This document shows positions 23,622 through 34,671 of a stretch of DNA of 45,167 nucleotides, one piece after another. The notes beneath the pieces were generated by a model, which saw only the letters and a list, made by a program, of their open reading frames with translations, searched no databases and was not told the DNA's origin. The stretch is from the NCBI GenBank assembly GCA_021827745.1, contig JAKAUI010000060.1, positions 5,442-50,608 on the forward strand, written 5' to 3'. This stretch comes from Bacillota bacterium (GTDB lineage Bacteria > Bacillota > Sulfobacillia > JAJZYS01 > JAJZLH01). A program made the position numbers and the translations under genes. The number at the start of each line of letters is the position of its first letter. The stretch's first letter is position 1.

Positions 23622-24866
23622 TCAATTCACGCCCAAAACGCCTACTCCCTGCCCGCTGGCCGGTCTCAGCCGGAGGCTGGCCACCAGCCCCAGGCAGAGC
23701 AAGAGGGCCGCCAGGTCAAACGCCCAGTCGAGGTGCCCGGCCTGAGCCAGGAGCCCGGCCGCCACCGGCGCCACCACCGAGGCCAGCATCCCCGAGAAGT
23801 TCAAGACCCCAAGTCCGGCGCCCAGGGCGGCCACCGGCAGGCGCCGGGTCGCCTCGCCCAGGATCAGGGGATCGGTGCTGAGCTTGCCAAAGAGGCCGTA
23901 GACGATCAGCGGCAAGAGAACCAGGCCGCTCGCCCCGATCAGCGGCACCGCCAGCAACGAGGCGGCGGCCAGCGGCAAGAACGCCCGGATCGCCAGCAGC
24001 CTCGAGTCTTTGACGAGCTTCACCCACATCACGCCAGCCGGGGCTGCGATCAAGGGCGAGAGGGCGCTGACCAGGGCCAGGCTGCCCCCGTGCAGGCGGC
24101 CTATGGTCTCAAGGTCATACGGCAGCCAGGTGAGCATGAAGAAGAAGCCAAACAGCGAACCGAAGTTGACCAGGCACAAGAGCCACAGGTCGCGGCTCCA
24201 CGGGATCGGGCGCGGCCCGACATGGGCTGGCTTGGCCAGCCGGATGGGGGCCGCCCGCCAGAAGAGGGCTGCGGCCAGCATGGTCACAAGACCGGCCACA
24301 GCCAGCAGCGCCTGCCAGTGGGACGCTGCCTGGGGCCAGGCGGCCACTCCAAAGCCGAGGGCAACGCCGACGCCCATGCCGCCGTTTGTGACGGCGGTGG
24401 TCAGGTCGCGGGCCTGACCCTGGGCGCCACGGGCCGTCACGGCGTACTGGGCCGGGAAGTAGACGGCCTGGGCGGCGCCGGCGGCAAAGAGCAGGAGGAT
24501 CAGTCCGATGAACGATCCGACCACGCCGCCCAGCGCCACGGCGGCCCCAAAGCCGAGAAACGATCCGGCCAGAAGGGCCCTGGGCGACAGGCGGTCGGCC
24601 ACCAGGCCAGCCGGCACCTGCAGCACCGTGTAGGCCAGAAAGAAGGCGCCGCCCAGGAGTCCGAGCTCAGCCGGCCCGACTGAAAAGTGCTGGCCAATGG
24701 GGAGCAAAAGCGGCCCGAACACCGCCCGATCGGCGTAGACGAGCATCCAGCCGAGAGCGCCCAGCCAGGCCCAGCCGCTGAGCGGGATGGCGATCTGATC
24801 GGTCTCCCTGACGGAAAACGCCTCCTTGGGGCCTGATGGCCACAGTGCAAGGCGGCGCCTGATCAA
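23622..24866 (-). CDS. Major facilitator superfamily transporter
   Basis: A transporter of up to 414 residues with 12 predicted helices. The loop between helices 2 and 3 is VADRLSPRALLAG, the MFS motif A in relaxed form, and the YADRAVFGPLL start resembles anion:cation symporters. Substrate unknown. The start is unresolved: the longest frame uses TTG 24866, inside the loop of a hairpin, while a strong AAGGAGG (24821-24827) lies eight bases before an in-frame GTC at 24812, which is not a start codon. The first helix begins around WAWLGALGW, so either position gives a complete protein. Confidence 0.85.
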   Translation of the reverse strand: MIRRRLALWPSGPKEAFSVRETDQIAIPLSGWAWLGALGWMLVYADRAVFGPLLLPIGQHFSVGPAELGLLGGAFFLAYTVLQVPAGLVADRLSPRALLAGSFLGFGAAVALGGVVGSFIGLILLLFAAGAAQAVYFPAQYAVTARGAQGQARDLTTAVTNGGMGVGVALGFGVAAWPQAASHWQALLAVAGLVTMLAAALFWRAAPIRLAKPAHVGPRPIPWSRDLWLLCLVNFGSLFGFFFMLTWLPYDLETIGRLHGGSLALVSALSPLIAAPAGVMWVKLVKDSRLLAIRAFLPLAAASLLAVPLIGASGLVLLPLIVYGLFGKLSTDPLILGEATRRLPVAALGAGLGVLNFSGMLASVVAPVAAGLLAQAGHLDWAFDLAALLLCLGLVASLRLRPASGQGVGVLGVN

Positions 24867-24878
24867 GACGCCGCCTTG
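24848..24878 (-). terminator. Ten-bp hairpin between symporter and MFS genes
   Basis: CAAGGCGGCG (24848-24857) pairs perfectly with CGCCGCCTTG (24869-24878), with an eleven-base loop. It lies 24 bases beyond the symporter stop on the minus strand. There is no T-run. It probably terminates or attenuates the symporter transcript. Confidence 0.5.
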
Positions 24879-24901
24879 ACGGAAGGTCGCACGGCCCCTA
24901 G

Positions 24902-26425
24902 CTAGCGGCCGGAGACCTCAGTTGGCTCGTAGTAGTCTGAAGGCACGGTGTGGTCGTGGCCGGCCGGAACCTTGACCGCCTTGAAGATCAAGGTCAGCAC
25001 CACGGCCAGGACCAGGTTGACGATCAGGGCCCAGATGCCGGCGTAGCCGACAACGGTCGAGCCGCCGATGACCAGCGGGTAGGCAGAGCTCTTGAAGGCC
25101 AAGGATGCGACCATCGAGGTGCCGACCACCATGCCGGCCAGCCAGCCGATCAGGAGGGCGGTGCGGTCGAACCACCGGGTGTAGAGACCGAGCATCACCG
25201 ACGGCAGAATCTGCAGCATCCAGATGCCGCCCAAGAGCTGGAACTGGATGATGTTCGGGGTGGCGATGGCGAGCACGAAGGCCAGGGCGCCGAACTTGAC
25301 CAAGAGCGAGACGATCTTGGCCACCCGCCCCTGGTCTTCATCGGTGGCGTCCTTCTTGAAGTACTCCTTGTAGATGTTGCGGCTGAACAGGTTGGCGGCG
25401 GCAATCGACATGATGGCCGCCGGCACCAGGGCGCCGATCATCACGGCGGCGAAGGCGAAGCCGACGAACCACTGCGGGAACATCTTCTCAAAGAGCGCCG
25501 GCACGGCCAAGGCAGTCGTCTTGCCGATGTTGACGTGGGCGGCTAGGGCCATGTACCCGAGCAGGGCGATGAAACCGAGCACCAGGGAGTACAGCGGCAA
25601 GAGCACGGCGTTTCGCTTGATCACGGTCGTGTTCTTGGTGGACAGCACGCCGGTGATGGCGTGCGGGTAGAGGAACAGGGCCAGCGCCGAGCCCAGCGCC
25701 AAGGTGGCGTAGGCCGTGTACGCCTTGGGCGAGAGGAAGATCGATCCCGGAGTCTTGCCGGCGGCCAGCTGAGTCTGGGCGGCGGCGAAGATGTGGGCGA
25801 AGCCGCCCAGCTTGGCCGGAATGATGATCAGGGCGGCGATGATCGTGACATAGATCAAGATGTCTTTGACAATGGCGACCAAGGCCGGCGCTCGAAGGCC
25901 GCCGGTGTAGGTGTAGACGGCCAGCACCACGAAGGCGATGACCAGCGGCAGCTCGTTGCTGAAGCCGAGCGTGGTCAAGACAGCCTGCATGCCCACCAGC
26001 TGCAGGGCGATGTAGGGCATGGTGGCCAGGATGCCGGTGAGGGCGACTGCCAGGGCCAAGAGGTGGCTGTCGAAGCGGCCGCGCACGAAGTCGGACGCCG
26101 TGACATAGCCCTTGGACTTCGCCACCGCCCAGAAGCGGGGCATGATCAAGAAGACGAGCGGATAAACGATCAGCGTATAGGGCACGGCGAAGAAGCCAAT
26201 GGCGCCCGATGCATAGATCAGGGCTGGAACCGCGATGAATGTATAGGCCGTGTACAGGTCGCCGCCGATCAGGAACCAGCTGATCAGCGTGCCGAATCGG
26301 CGGCCGCCGAGACCCCACTCGTCGATTCGGCGCAGGTCTCCCTTCTGCCAGCGGGAGGCGTAGAAGCCGAGGACCGTGACCAGCAGAAAGAGAACGATGA
26401 AGACGCTCAACGCAGCGGCATTCAC
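24902..26425 (-). CDS. Sodium:solute symporter, MctP-like monocarboxylate transporter
   Basis: A 507-residue SSS-family transporter with about 13 helices. Typical features are DEWGLGGRRFGTLISWFLIGGD in the first loop, YTYTGGLRAPALVAIVKD around helix 5, and AAVMIGALVPAAIMSIAAANL in helix 9. Pairing with a small DUF3311 protein is typical of MctP, which takes up lactate, pyruvate, propionate and some amino acids. If the substrate is propionate or a related acid it would feed the methylmalonyl-CoA genes further along; that link is inference. ATG follows GGGGGGAC by about 11 bases, and the DUF3311 stop is 50 bases upstream. Confidence 0.9.
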   Translation of the reverse strand: MNAAALSVFIVLFLLVTVLGFYASRWQKGDLRRIDEWGLGGRRFGTLISWFLIGGDLYTAYTFIAVPALIYASGAIGFFAVPYTLIVYPLVFLIMPRFWAVAKSKGYVTASDFVRGRFDSHLLALAVALTGILATMPYIALQLVGMQAVLTTLGFSNELPLVIAFVVLAVYTYTGGLRAPALVAIVKDILIYVTIIAALIIIPAKLGGFAHIFAAAQTQLAAGKTPGSIFLSPKAYTAYATLALGSALALFLYPHAITGVLSTKNTTVIKRNAVLLPLYSLVLGFIALLGYMALAAHVNIGKTTALAVPALFEKMFPQWFVGFAFAAVMIGALVPAAIMSIAAANLFSRNIYKEYFKKDATDEDQGRVAKIVSLLVKFGALAFVLAIATPNIIQFQLLGGIWMLQILPSVMLGLYTRWFDRTALLIGWLAGMVVGTSMVASLAFKSSAYPLVIGGSTVVGYAGIWALIVNLVLAVVLTLIFKAVKVPAGHDHTVPSDYYEPTEVSGR

Positions 26426-26475
26426 GGACGTCCCCCCTTCAAGATGGGCTCACACCAACAACACCCACTTGACCG

Positions 26476-26679
26476 TCAGCGGGTTACCAGGAAGACGACG
26501 CCGGTCACGACACCGCTGAGCACGATCCACAGCAGCTGATACCAGTAGAAGTACGGCATGCCGGCGAACGTGGGGGTGGCGCTGTCGTAGAACTGGGGAA
26601 AGAGCACGGCGATGAACGGAATCAGGAGCAAAAAGAGCCACCCGGACTTGCCGGAAGAGGCGGGCCGGCGGTTGGCCAT
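26476..26679 (-). CDS. DUF3311 small membrane protein, symporter partner
   Basis: A 67-residue protein with two hydrophobic helices (about 14-30 and 43-64) and the MPYFYWYQLLWI segment typical of DUF3311. Such proteins are nearly always encoded directly before an SSS-family symporter, as here, and are thought to be accessory subunits. The ATG at 26679 sits seven bases after GGAGG; an in-frame upstream ATG would add eight residues without a ribosome site. Confidence 0.88.
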   Translation of the reverse strand: MANRRPASSGKSGWLFLLLIPFIAVLFPQFYDSATPTFAGMPYFYWYQLLWIVLSGVVTGVVFLVTR

Positions 26680-26780
26680 CGGTTCACCTCCTTCCGACGA
26701 CACTTGCTAAACGGCCGGCAGACTGCACCTGGCGGAGTCAACCGGCCCGATGGCCTTATTTGACAAACTGGCAAGAATTC

Positions 26781-28529
26781 CTATCGGCCGTCCCATCCAT
26801 CGTCGGGAAAGACGCGGCGCAACTCTGGAAGGTCGTTCGGGTCGAGCATCACCGTCAGCTGATCCCCCTCCCGCAGCACGGTCTGGCCGCGGGGCACCAG
26901 CACCTCGAGGTCCCGGCGGATCGCCACCACGAGAGCGCTGGCCGGGAGCGGCAGCCGACGGAGCGGCCGGTTGTCGAAGCGGTCGTCGGCCAGGCGGATC
27001 TGGATGACGTCGCCGCTGCCCGTACCAAGCAGGAGGTCGCTGCCGCCCGGCGCCAGGATCAGGATGTCCAAAAGGTCGGTCACGGCCTGGGTGCGGACAA
27101 ACGGCGTCCAGCCGCGGGCGCGGGCGACCTCGGCTTCTGCTTGGTCCACCTCCACCACCATCCGGCGCGGCTTCATGGCCAGACTCACCTCGGTGGCCAT
27201 GATCAGGTTGCGCCGGCTCTCCTCCCCAACCACCACGGCCACCTCGACCGCCCGTCTGCCGGCAGGCGGCTGGCCGGTGTACGCTTCCACTCCCCGCCTA
27301 GTCAGGCTGCGCTGCAGCGGATCGGTGCGGTCTGCGGGTCCGAACAGCAGGATGCACCCCTTCTCCCGCCGCTCCGGCGGACACAGCCTCAGGTAGATCG
27401 CCGGGAAAGCCACGGCGCTGATGATGCTGGCCAGGATGACGGTCACGCCGACCGTCGAGGAGATGACGTGGGCCGCCTCCAGAATGGCGGTTCCGGCCAC
27501 GGTCACCGACAGGTGGGTGCTCAGAAGAAACCCGCTTCCGATGCCCTCCCGCAGGTTGCGAAACGCCCAGCTGAGCAGTCCGGAGGCGATCAGTGCCATG
27601 GCCAAGAAGGCGGCGAGCAAGATGCCGCCCAGCGCCAGGATGTGGCTGAACTGCCCGGCGACCGAGATTTGGGCACCGAGCAGGAGGAAGAAGAACGGGA
27701 TGAAGTAGCCGTACCCAACCGTCTCCATCTTCTCCTGGAGCAGCCCGCGGTGCTCGCCGGAGACGAGGGAGATGATCACCCCGGCCATGAAGGCCCCCAG
27801 CACAGTGGCCACGCCCAGCGTCTGGGAGACGGCGATGAACAGCAAGATCACGGCCAGGGCGCCGCGCACGGCGATCTGGGCGGTGACCGACTCCAGGCCA
27901 TGGCCTAGCCACCAGCGGCGAATGGTCTTCGACGACAACAGCGCCGCCAAGAGCGGAACCAAGAGCACCAGCACCAAGAGCACATGGGCGCCGCCGGAGC
28001 TGGCGCCGGCCACCAAAGAGACGCCGAGCAGGGCCAGAATGTCGACCACGAGCGTGGCGCGCAGCGTGATCTGACCGGCGCGGCTCTGGCTGCGGCCTAC
28101 CTCTCTCAGCGTGGGCAGCACCACCGTCGGGGCCGACGACCCGATCAGAAGACCGATCGCCAAGGGATTGCTGACCAGGTGATGGGCGCTCAGGATCAGT
28201 CCGGCTGCGGCGCCGACGGCCAGCACGCTGACCGCCACGGCCAAGGGCCAGCCCAGTCCAGGCTGGTCGCCCTGGCCGCGCCGAGTCAACTGGCCGGCGT
28301 CGATCTCCAGCCCGCTCAAGAACATCAGGTAGGACAGGCCGAACAGCGACAGGAACTGAATGATCGGTGTGACGGTGAGCAGATTGAAGCCGCTCTTGCC
28401 AAAGACGATTCCGAGCAGGATCTCCACGACGGCCACCGGCAGCCTGAGCCGGCGCATGCGCGTCGTGAGAAGCGGCGCCACCACCGCCAGAGCCGCAAAG
28501 GCGAGGACCGAGCCAACCTCGCCCTGCAC
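26781..28529 (-). CDS. CPA2-type cation:proton antiporter with TrkA-like C-terminus
   Basis: A 582-residue protein. The first 380 residues form 12-13 helices of a Na+/H+ or K+/H+ exchanger (FLSGLEIDAGQL in helix 3 region; VDILALLGVS with a transport aspartate). The remainder resembles a nucleotide-binding RCK (TrkA-N) domain without a clear GxGxxG and a TrkA-C domain (DLEVLVPRGQTVLREGDQL). It would exchange monovalent cations for protons under ligand control. GTG lies five bases after GGAGGG. It is downstream of the acyl-CoA carboxylase operon but separated by 137 bases. Confidence 0.9.
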   Translation of the reverse strand: MQGEVGSVLAFAALAVVAPLLTTRMRRLRLPVAVVEILLGIVFGKSGFNLLTVTPIIQFLSLFGLSYLMFLSGLEIDAGQLTRRGQGDQPGLGWPLAVAVSVLAVGAAAGLILSAHHLVSNPLAIGLLIGSSAPTVVLPTLREVGRSQSRAGQITLRATLVVDILALLGVSLVAGASSGGAHVLLVLVLLVPLLAALLSSKTIRRWWLGHGLESVTAQIAVRGALAVILLFIAVSQTLGVATVLGAFMAGVIISLVSGEHRGLLQEKMETVGYGYFIPFFFLLLGAQISVAGQFSHILALGGILLAAFLAMALIASGLLSWAFRNLREGIGSGFLLSTHLSVTVAGTAILEAAHVISSTVGVTVILASIISAVAFPAIYLRLCPPERREKGCILLFGPADRTDPLQRSLTRRGVEAYTGQPPAGRRAVEVAVVVGEESRRNLIMATEVSLAMKPRRMVVEVDQAEAEVARARGWTPFVRTQAVTDLLDILILAPGGSDLLLGTGSGDVIQIRLADDRFDNRPLRRLPLPASALVVAIRRDLEVLVPRGQTVLREGDQLTVMLDPNDLPELRRVFPDDGWDGR

Positions 28530-28666
28530 CCGATCCCTCCTCTGTCTACACCCTCTTCTTGCTTAGTCTCGGAGGCGACTTGTCCTGCCCAAAGCCGTTG
28601 CAGCGGCCAGGCGCGCCAAGCCACAGTCGGGCAACAAGATTGTCTCGGCCCTATCTTTTCAGTCTG

Positions 28667-29038
28667 CTAGGTGAGGCTGAGCAGGAGGTCTCCCGTGTTC
28701 ACGGCCTGGCCCTGGCGGGCATGGAGCTCATGGACCGTCCCCGCTCTCGGCGCCACGATCTCGTTTTCCATCTTCATCGCCTCGAGCACCAAGAGCACCT
28801 GACCGCTCTCCACGGCCTGGCCGGCGGTGACCTTGACCGCCAGCACGGTGCCCGGCAGGGGCGCCACGATCTGTTCTCCTGGCCCGCCGACAGCGGCGAC
28901 CGGCGCCTCGGCCGGCGGCGGCTCGGCATGGGCCGGGGCATGGGCGTGGGTCTGGCGCCCGCTGGCCGGGCGCTCGCCCTCCTCCTCCACCTCGACCTCA
29001 TAACTGTGGCCGTTCACGGTGATCTTGAACCGTCTCAT
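28667..29038 (-). CDS. Biotin carboxyl carrier protein of acyl-CoA (de)carboxylase
   Basis: A 123-residue protein: an N-terminal MRRFKITVNGHSYEVEV strand module, a Pro/Ala/His-rich flexible linker (about 30-50), and a C-terminal biotinyl domain with EAMKMEN, the Lys being the biotinylation site. This layout is typical of BCCPs from propionyl/methylmalonyl-CoA carboxylases and Na+-pumping decarboxylases rather than AccB. Its ATG is one base after the stop of the small subunit gene. It is the last gene of the glutamate dehydrogenase to carboxylase operon. Confidence 0.92.
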   Translation of the reverse strand: MRRFKITVNGHSYEVEVEEEGERPASGRQTHAHAPAHAEPPPAEAPVAAVGGPGEQIVAPLPGTVLAVKVTAGQAVESGQVLLVLEAMKMENEIVAPRAGTVHELHARQGQAVNTGDLLLSLT

Positions 29039-29039
29039 C

Positions 29040-29240
29040 TCAGCCTCGTCCTCCTCGCCGCCGCCTTGACATCTGGCTCTGACGGGCCATCTGGGCATAG
29101 AGCTGGGCGTCGTGCCGGACGAAGAGCCTCGGACCCGTTGCTCGATCAGCCGTCGCCGCGACGCCCCAGGCCGCCAGGGCGGCTGCGATCGCTGCCACCA
29201 CCTCGTCCGGAATCGGCTCCGGAGGGCTTATGCCGCTCAC
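29040..29240 (-). CDS. Small subunit-like protein between carboxyltransferase and BCCP
   Basis: A 66-residue protein with an alanine-rich helix (IPDEVVAAIAAALAAWG) and an Arg-rich C-terminus. The helix resembles the C-terminal piece of OadG-type gamma subunits and small subunits seen in this gene position, which help assemble carboxyltransferase with the carrier. There is no clear N-terminal membrane helix, which argues against a full OadG. It overlaps the carboxyltransferase stop by four bases and ends one base before the BCCP start. Confidence 0.65.
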   Translation of the reverse strand: MSGISPPEPIPDEVVAAIAAALAAWGVAATADRATGPRLFVRHDAQLYAQMARQSQMSRRRRGGRG

Positions 29241-30784
29241 AGCGGAATGTTCCCGTGCTTCTTGGCCGGTCGGTCTTCGCTCTTCTCACCCACCGCCCAA
29301 AGTGCGGCGACCAGAGCCGGGCGCAGCTCGCCGGCCGTCACCACCTGGTCCACGTACTGGCGGGCGGCGGCGACATAGGGCGAAGAGAAGCGATTGCGGT
29401 ATTCGGCCACCAGCCGCTTTCTGGTGGCGTCCTGATCCCTGGCCGCCTCGATCTCGGAGCGGAAGATGATGTTGGCGGCTCCGTCTGGCCCCATGACGGC
29501 GATTTCGGCCGTCGGCAGCGCCAGGACCAAGTCGGCGCCAAGCGACTTCGAGCACATGGCCAGATAGGCCCCGCCATAGGCCTTTCTCAGCACCACCGAG
29601 ATCTTGGCCACGCTGGCCTCGCTGTAGGCGTAGAGCACCTTGGCCCCATGCCGGATGATGCCGCCGTACTCCTGAGCGGTGCCTGGCAGGTATCCTGGCG
29701 TGTCGATCAGGGTGACGATCGGCAGGTGAAAGGCGTCGGCAAAGCGCACAAAACGGGCCAGCTTGTCCGAGGCGTCGATGTCGAGGCAGCCGGCCAGGAT
29801 CCTCGGCTGATTGGCGCAGAAGGCGACCACCCGCCCGCTGAGCCGGCCGAACCCGACCACCATGTTCTGGGCATAGGCCTCCTGCAGCTCCATGAAGGAG
29901 CCCTCGTCGGCCAGGCCAAAGATCAGCTGGCGGACGTCGTAGGGCTTGTTGGGGTCGTCCGGAACGACCTGTTCCACCGCGGCGGCGGCCCTGGCATCGG
30001 GTTCTGCGGCCGGGTGTGCCGGCGGCGGCGCCAAATTGTTCGACGGCAGGTAGCTGAGCAGGCGCTTTAGGCCGGCGATCAGGGCGGTCTCATCGGCAAA
30101 GGTGAGGTGCGCCACGCCGCTCTTTCGGGCGTGCGTCTGGGCGCCGCCCAGCGCCTCGTGCGTCACATCCTCGCCGGTGACCGCCTTGATCACCTGCGGT
30201 CCGGTGATGTACATCTGGCCGATGCCCTCGGCCATCAGCACAAAATCGGTCAGCGCCGGCGAATAGACGGCCCCGCCGGCTGTGGGTCCGACGATCACCG
30301 AGATCTGCGGGATCACCCCCGACGCCATCGTGTTGCGGCGGAAGATCTCGCCATAGCCGTTCAGCGAGTCGATGCCCTCTTGAATCCGAGCACCGCCCGA
30401 ATCGGCCATGGCGATGATCGGGGCCCCAGACTTCAGCGCCAGATCCTGGATGACGTGGATCTTGCGGGCGTGCATCTCGCCCAGAGAGCCGCCAAGCACG
30501 GTGAAGTCCTGGGCGAAGGCGTACACGAGGCGTCCGTCCACTTGACCGAAACCGGTGACCACGCCGTCGCCAGGCGCATCCGCCTGATCCATGCCGAAGT
30601 CGGTGGAGCGGTGCTCGACGAACATGCCGAGCTCCTGGAACGTCCCGGGGTCGTAGAGCGCCCCAAGGCGCTGGCGGGCCGTCCACTTGCCCTGCTTGCG
30701 CTGCTTGGCCTGGCGCGCCTCGCCGCCGCCAGCCAGGACGCGCTGGCGGCGGGATTCCAGATCCTTTGTGCGATCGTTATCCAA
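29237..30784 (-). CDS. Acyl-CoA carboxyltransferase subunit (PccB/MmdA type)
   Basis: A 515-residue carboxyltransferase with tandem crotonase-like halves. The N-terminal half has KWTARQRLGALYDPGTF and DSGGARIQEG (oxyanion loop); the C-terminal half has DTPGYLPGTAQEYGGIIRHGAK and KAYGGAYLAM. It moves carboxyl between biotin and propionyl/methylmalonyl-CoA. The start is TTG 30784, which overlaps the epimerase stop by eight bases; the longer frame to 31156 is a shadow of the epimerase gene. No biotin carboxylase (AccC) gene is nearby, so the partner is encoded elsewhere, or this is the alpha subunit of a methylmalonyl-CoA decarboxylase. Confidence 0.93.
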   Translation of the reverse strand: MDNDRTKDLESRRQRVLAGGGEARQAKQRKQGKWTARQRLGALYDPGTFQELGMFVEHRSTDFGMDQADAPGDGVVTGFGQVDGRLVYAFAQDFTVLGGSLGEMHARKIHVIQDLALKSGAPIIAMADSGGARIQEGIDSLNGYGEIFRRNTMASGVIPQISVIVGPTAGGAVYSPALTDFVLMAEGIGQMYITGPQVIKAVTGEDVTHEALGGAQTHARKSGVAHLTFADETALIAGLKRLLSYLPSNNLAPPPAHPAAEPDARAAAAVEQVVPDDPNKPYDVRQLIFGLADEGSFMELQEAYAQNMVVGFGRLSGRVVAFCANQPRILAGCLDIDASDKLARFVRFADAFHLPIVTLIDTPGYLPGTAQEYGGIIRHGAKVLYAYSEASVAKISVVLRKAYGGAYLAMCSKSLGADLVLALPTAEIAVMGPDGAANIIFRSEIEAARDQDATRKRLVAEYRNRFSSPYVAAARQYVDQVVTAGELRPALVAALWAVGEKSEDRPAKKHGNIPL

Positions 30785-31192
30785 CGTTGGTCGGTTCCTC
30801 CCGTTCGCATAGCTCGACCAAGACGCCGCCGCAACTGGCCGGGTGCAAAAAAGCGATTCGGCGCCCTTCGGCTCCGATCCTGGCGTGCTCGTCGACAAGC
30901 CGCACGCCCTGGCGCCCGAGCAGCTCAAGAGCCCCTTCCAGGTCGTCCACCTCGATCGCCAGATGATGCAGCCCCGGACCCCGTTCGGCCACGAAGCGGC
31001 TGATCGGAGAGCGGGCGCCTGCGGGCTCCAGGATCTCCAGGTGGTCGGGGCCGATGTCCACCATCTGCACCCGCACGCCCTGGTCGAAAACGACCTCTTG
31101 GCGGCTGACCGTGAGCCCCAGCTGGCCGAGAACGGCCAGAAGCGGCCGGCTGTCATCGGTGGCGACGGCCAGATGGGCGATCCGCTTCGCCC

Positions 31193-31196
<4 letters not shown>
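30777..31196 (-). CDS. mce: Methylmalonyl-CoA epimerase
   Basis: A 139-residue VOC-fold protein. [11 protein letters not shown] gives the first metal histidine; [16 protein letters not shown] gives the second; the C-terminal GVLVELCE gives the ligand glutamate. The enzyme interconverts (S)- and (R)-methylmalonyl-CoA between the carboxylase and mutase, which flank it. GTG 31196 overlaps the mutase stop as GTGA, supporting this start over the longer frame. Confidence 0.93.
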
Positions 31197-32812
<1,616 letters not shown>

Positions 32813-32820
32813 CCGCTCTC

Positions 32821-34083
32821 CTAGGCGATCCAGCCGCGGGCGGCCATGGCCTGGGATAGTCGTTCGATGCCGACCATGAAGGCGGCCTTGCGGAAGGTGA
32901 CGGCGTGCCGGTCAGCCATCTCGGCCATGGCGTGGAAGCTGTCCACCATCATCCGCTCCAGCTTCTCTTGGACTTCGCTCTCCGGCCAGTAGTAGTTCAT
33001 CAGGTTCTGCACCCACTCGAAGTAGGAGACCGTGACGCCGCCGGCCGAGGCCAGGATGTCCGGGATCACCCGGATGCCCCGGGCGAAGAGCACGTCGCTG
33101 CCCTCCGGCGTGGTCGGGCCGTTGGCGGCTTCGGCGATCAGCTTGGCCTTGACCGATCTGGCGACGCGGGCCGTGATCTGGCTCTCCAGGGCGGCCGGGA
33201 CGATGATGTCGACGGGCAGGGCGAACAGCTCCTCCGAGGTCAGCGGCTGGCTGCCCGGGAAGGCGGCCACGGTGCGGTGCTCCTGCGTCCACTCCTGCAA
33301 GGCGTGGATGCTCAGCCCATTCGGGTTGTAGGCGCCGCCCTGGGCGTCCACCACTGCGGTCACGGTGCAGCCCATCTCGGAGAGGATGCGGGCGGTATTG
33401 GAGCCGACGTTGCCAAAACCTTGCAGGGCGACCGTCGCTCCGGCCAACGAAAAGCCCATCACCTGCGCCGCTTCCCGGATCACCACGGCGCAGCCGCGTC
33501 CGGTCGCTTCGTCGCGGCCTTTCGAGCCGCCCAGCACCAGCGGCTTGCCCGTGATCAGGCCGGGCGTGTTCTGGCCCTTCAGGCGGTCGAACTCGTCGAG
33601 CATGAAGCCCATCAGCTTGGCGTTGGTGTTCACATCCGGCGCCGGAATGTCGCGCTCTGGACCGATGATGGCGCTGATCGCCCGAATGTAGCCCCGGGAC
33701 AGCTGCTCCAGCTCATGCACCGAGAGCTCCTGCGGATCACAAACAACGCCCCCTTTGGCACCGCCGTAGGGCAGTCCAAGGAGGGCGCATTTAAAGGTCA
33801 TCCAAATCGACAGGGCCTTCACTTCGTCGAGCGTGACCTGGGGGTGAAACCTGACGCCGCCTTTGGTCGGGCCGATCACATCCGTATGCTGGGCCCGATA
33901 GCCGATGAAGCTCCTGACGTGGCCATCATCCATCTGGACGGGAATCGAGCAGACGAGCACCCGGCACGGTTCCCTCAGATACTCGAACACGGCCTGCGGC
34001 GCTCCTAGAGCCGCTACCGCCTGCCTGACCTGACCCTGGGCAGTCTGAAAAGGGTCAAGCGTCTCGGTAACGACGCTGGCCAT
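32821..34083 (-). CDS. Glu/Leu/Phe/Val family dehydrogenase (glutamate dehydrogenase type)
   Basis: A 420-residue hexameric-type dehydrogenase. The substrate loop is GGVRFHPQV and PYGGAKGGV with the catalytic lysine; PAPDVNT follows; the dinucleotide fold has [11 protein letters not shown]. The length and motifs fit NAD(P)-glutamate dehydrogenase (GdhA/RocG type). It interconverts glutamate and 2-oxoglutarate and so links amino-acid nitrogen to the succinyl-CoA end of the operon. The ATG is preceded by AAGGAGACGG. It is the first gene of the operon that continues into the mutase gene eight bases later. Confidence 0.93.
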   Translation of the reverse strand: MASVVTETLDPFQTAQGQVRQAVAALGAPQAVFEYLREPCRVLVCSIPVQMDDGHVRSFIGYRAQHTDVIGPTKGGVRFHPQVTLDEVKALSIWMTFKCALLGLPYGGAKGGVVCDPQELSVHELEQLSRGYIRAISAIIGPERDIPAPDVNTNAKLMGFMLDEFDRLKGQNTPGLITGKPLVLGGSKGRDEATGRGCAVVIREAAQVMGFSLAGATVALQGFGNVGSNTARILSEMGCTVTAVVDAQGGAYNPNGLSIHALQEWTQEHRTVAAFPGSQPLTSEELFALPVDIIVPAALESQITARVARSVKAKLIAEAANGPTTPEGSDVLFARGIRVIPDILASAGGVTVSYFEWVQNLMNYYWPESEVQEKLERMMVDSFHAMAEMADRHAVTFRKAAFMVGIERLSQAMAARGWIA

Positions 34084-34166
34084 GGACTCACCGTCTCCTT
34101 TGGCAGGTTGATCCTTGCGGGCACGGGACGATTATACGCCTGTGCCAGCCATGTCAAGCCCGCCGT

Positions 34167-34571
34167 TTACGACTTCGGCGCCGCGCCGTCCGAATCGCTG
34201 CCGGAGTCGTCTGCGGTCAGGTCGTCCACCTCTTGGCCCGGCGCCCGACCCTTCCCCTGGCGGCGCAGGTCGTCGCGGGATACCTTTCCGATCACGGTCT
34301 GGACGGCGTGGCGCTGGACCGTGACGTCGGTACGGGCCGCGATCTGCACCGTCACGGTGTCGTCCTTGACCTCGACCACGACACCGTGGATCCCGCCCGA
34401 GGTGATCACGCGATCCCCCCGCTTCAGGCTGCTCACCAGCTTCTGATGCTTCCGCTGCTGCACGGACTGGGGGCGGATCATGAAGTACCAGAGCGCCCCG
34501 AAGAACAGGACATAGAGCACGATCAGGTAGGCTGGGAACCCGCCGCTGGTCGCCGCAAACACCATCTGCAA
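34167..34571 (-). CDS. yajC: YajC, Sec translocon accessory subunit
   Basis: A 134-residue protein. One N-terminal helix (YLIVLYVLFFGALWYFMIRPQ) is followed by the family core RGDRVITSGGIHGVV and VTVQIAARTDVTVQR, then an acidic tail. YajC binds SecDF. AGGAGG lies eight bases before TTG 34571 but fourteen before ATG 34565, so the TTG is the better start; the difference is two residues. The usual neighbours secD/secF, tgt and queA are absent; ruvB lies upstream but with sigI-rsgI inserted. Confidence 0.93.
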   Translation of the reverse strand: MQMVFAATSGGFPAYLIVLYVLFFGALWYFMIRPQSVQQRKHQKLVSSLKRGDRVITSGGIHGVVVEVKDDTVTVQIAARTDVTVQRHAVQTVIGKVSRDDLRRQGKGRAPGQEVDDLTADDSGSDSDGAAPKS

Positions 34572-34615
34572 CCGACGTTCCTCCTCTCGATCCGGCGAAA
34601 TGCCTTCGACACCAA

Positions 34616-34649
34616 GCGGCGATCCCCTTGAACCCTAGGGGATCGCCGC
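34616..34649 (-). terminator. Twelve-bp hairpin between rsgI and yajC
   Basis: GCGGCGATCCCC (34616-34627) pairs perfectly with GGGGATCGCCGC (34638-34649), with a ten-base loop. It starts 22 bases after the RsgI stop. No T-run follows on either strand. It should separate the sigI-rsgI transcript from yajC. Confidence 0.65.
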
Positions 34650-34671
34650 CTGCTCGAATCCGCCGGCTGCC

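Noticed and set aside
28559-30070. A 503-codon plus-strand frame opposite the carboxylase genes
   Set aside because: Antisense shadow of BCCP and carboxyltransferase; no ribosome site and no known domain.
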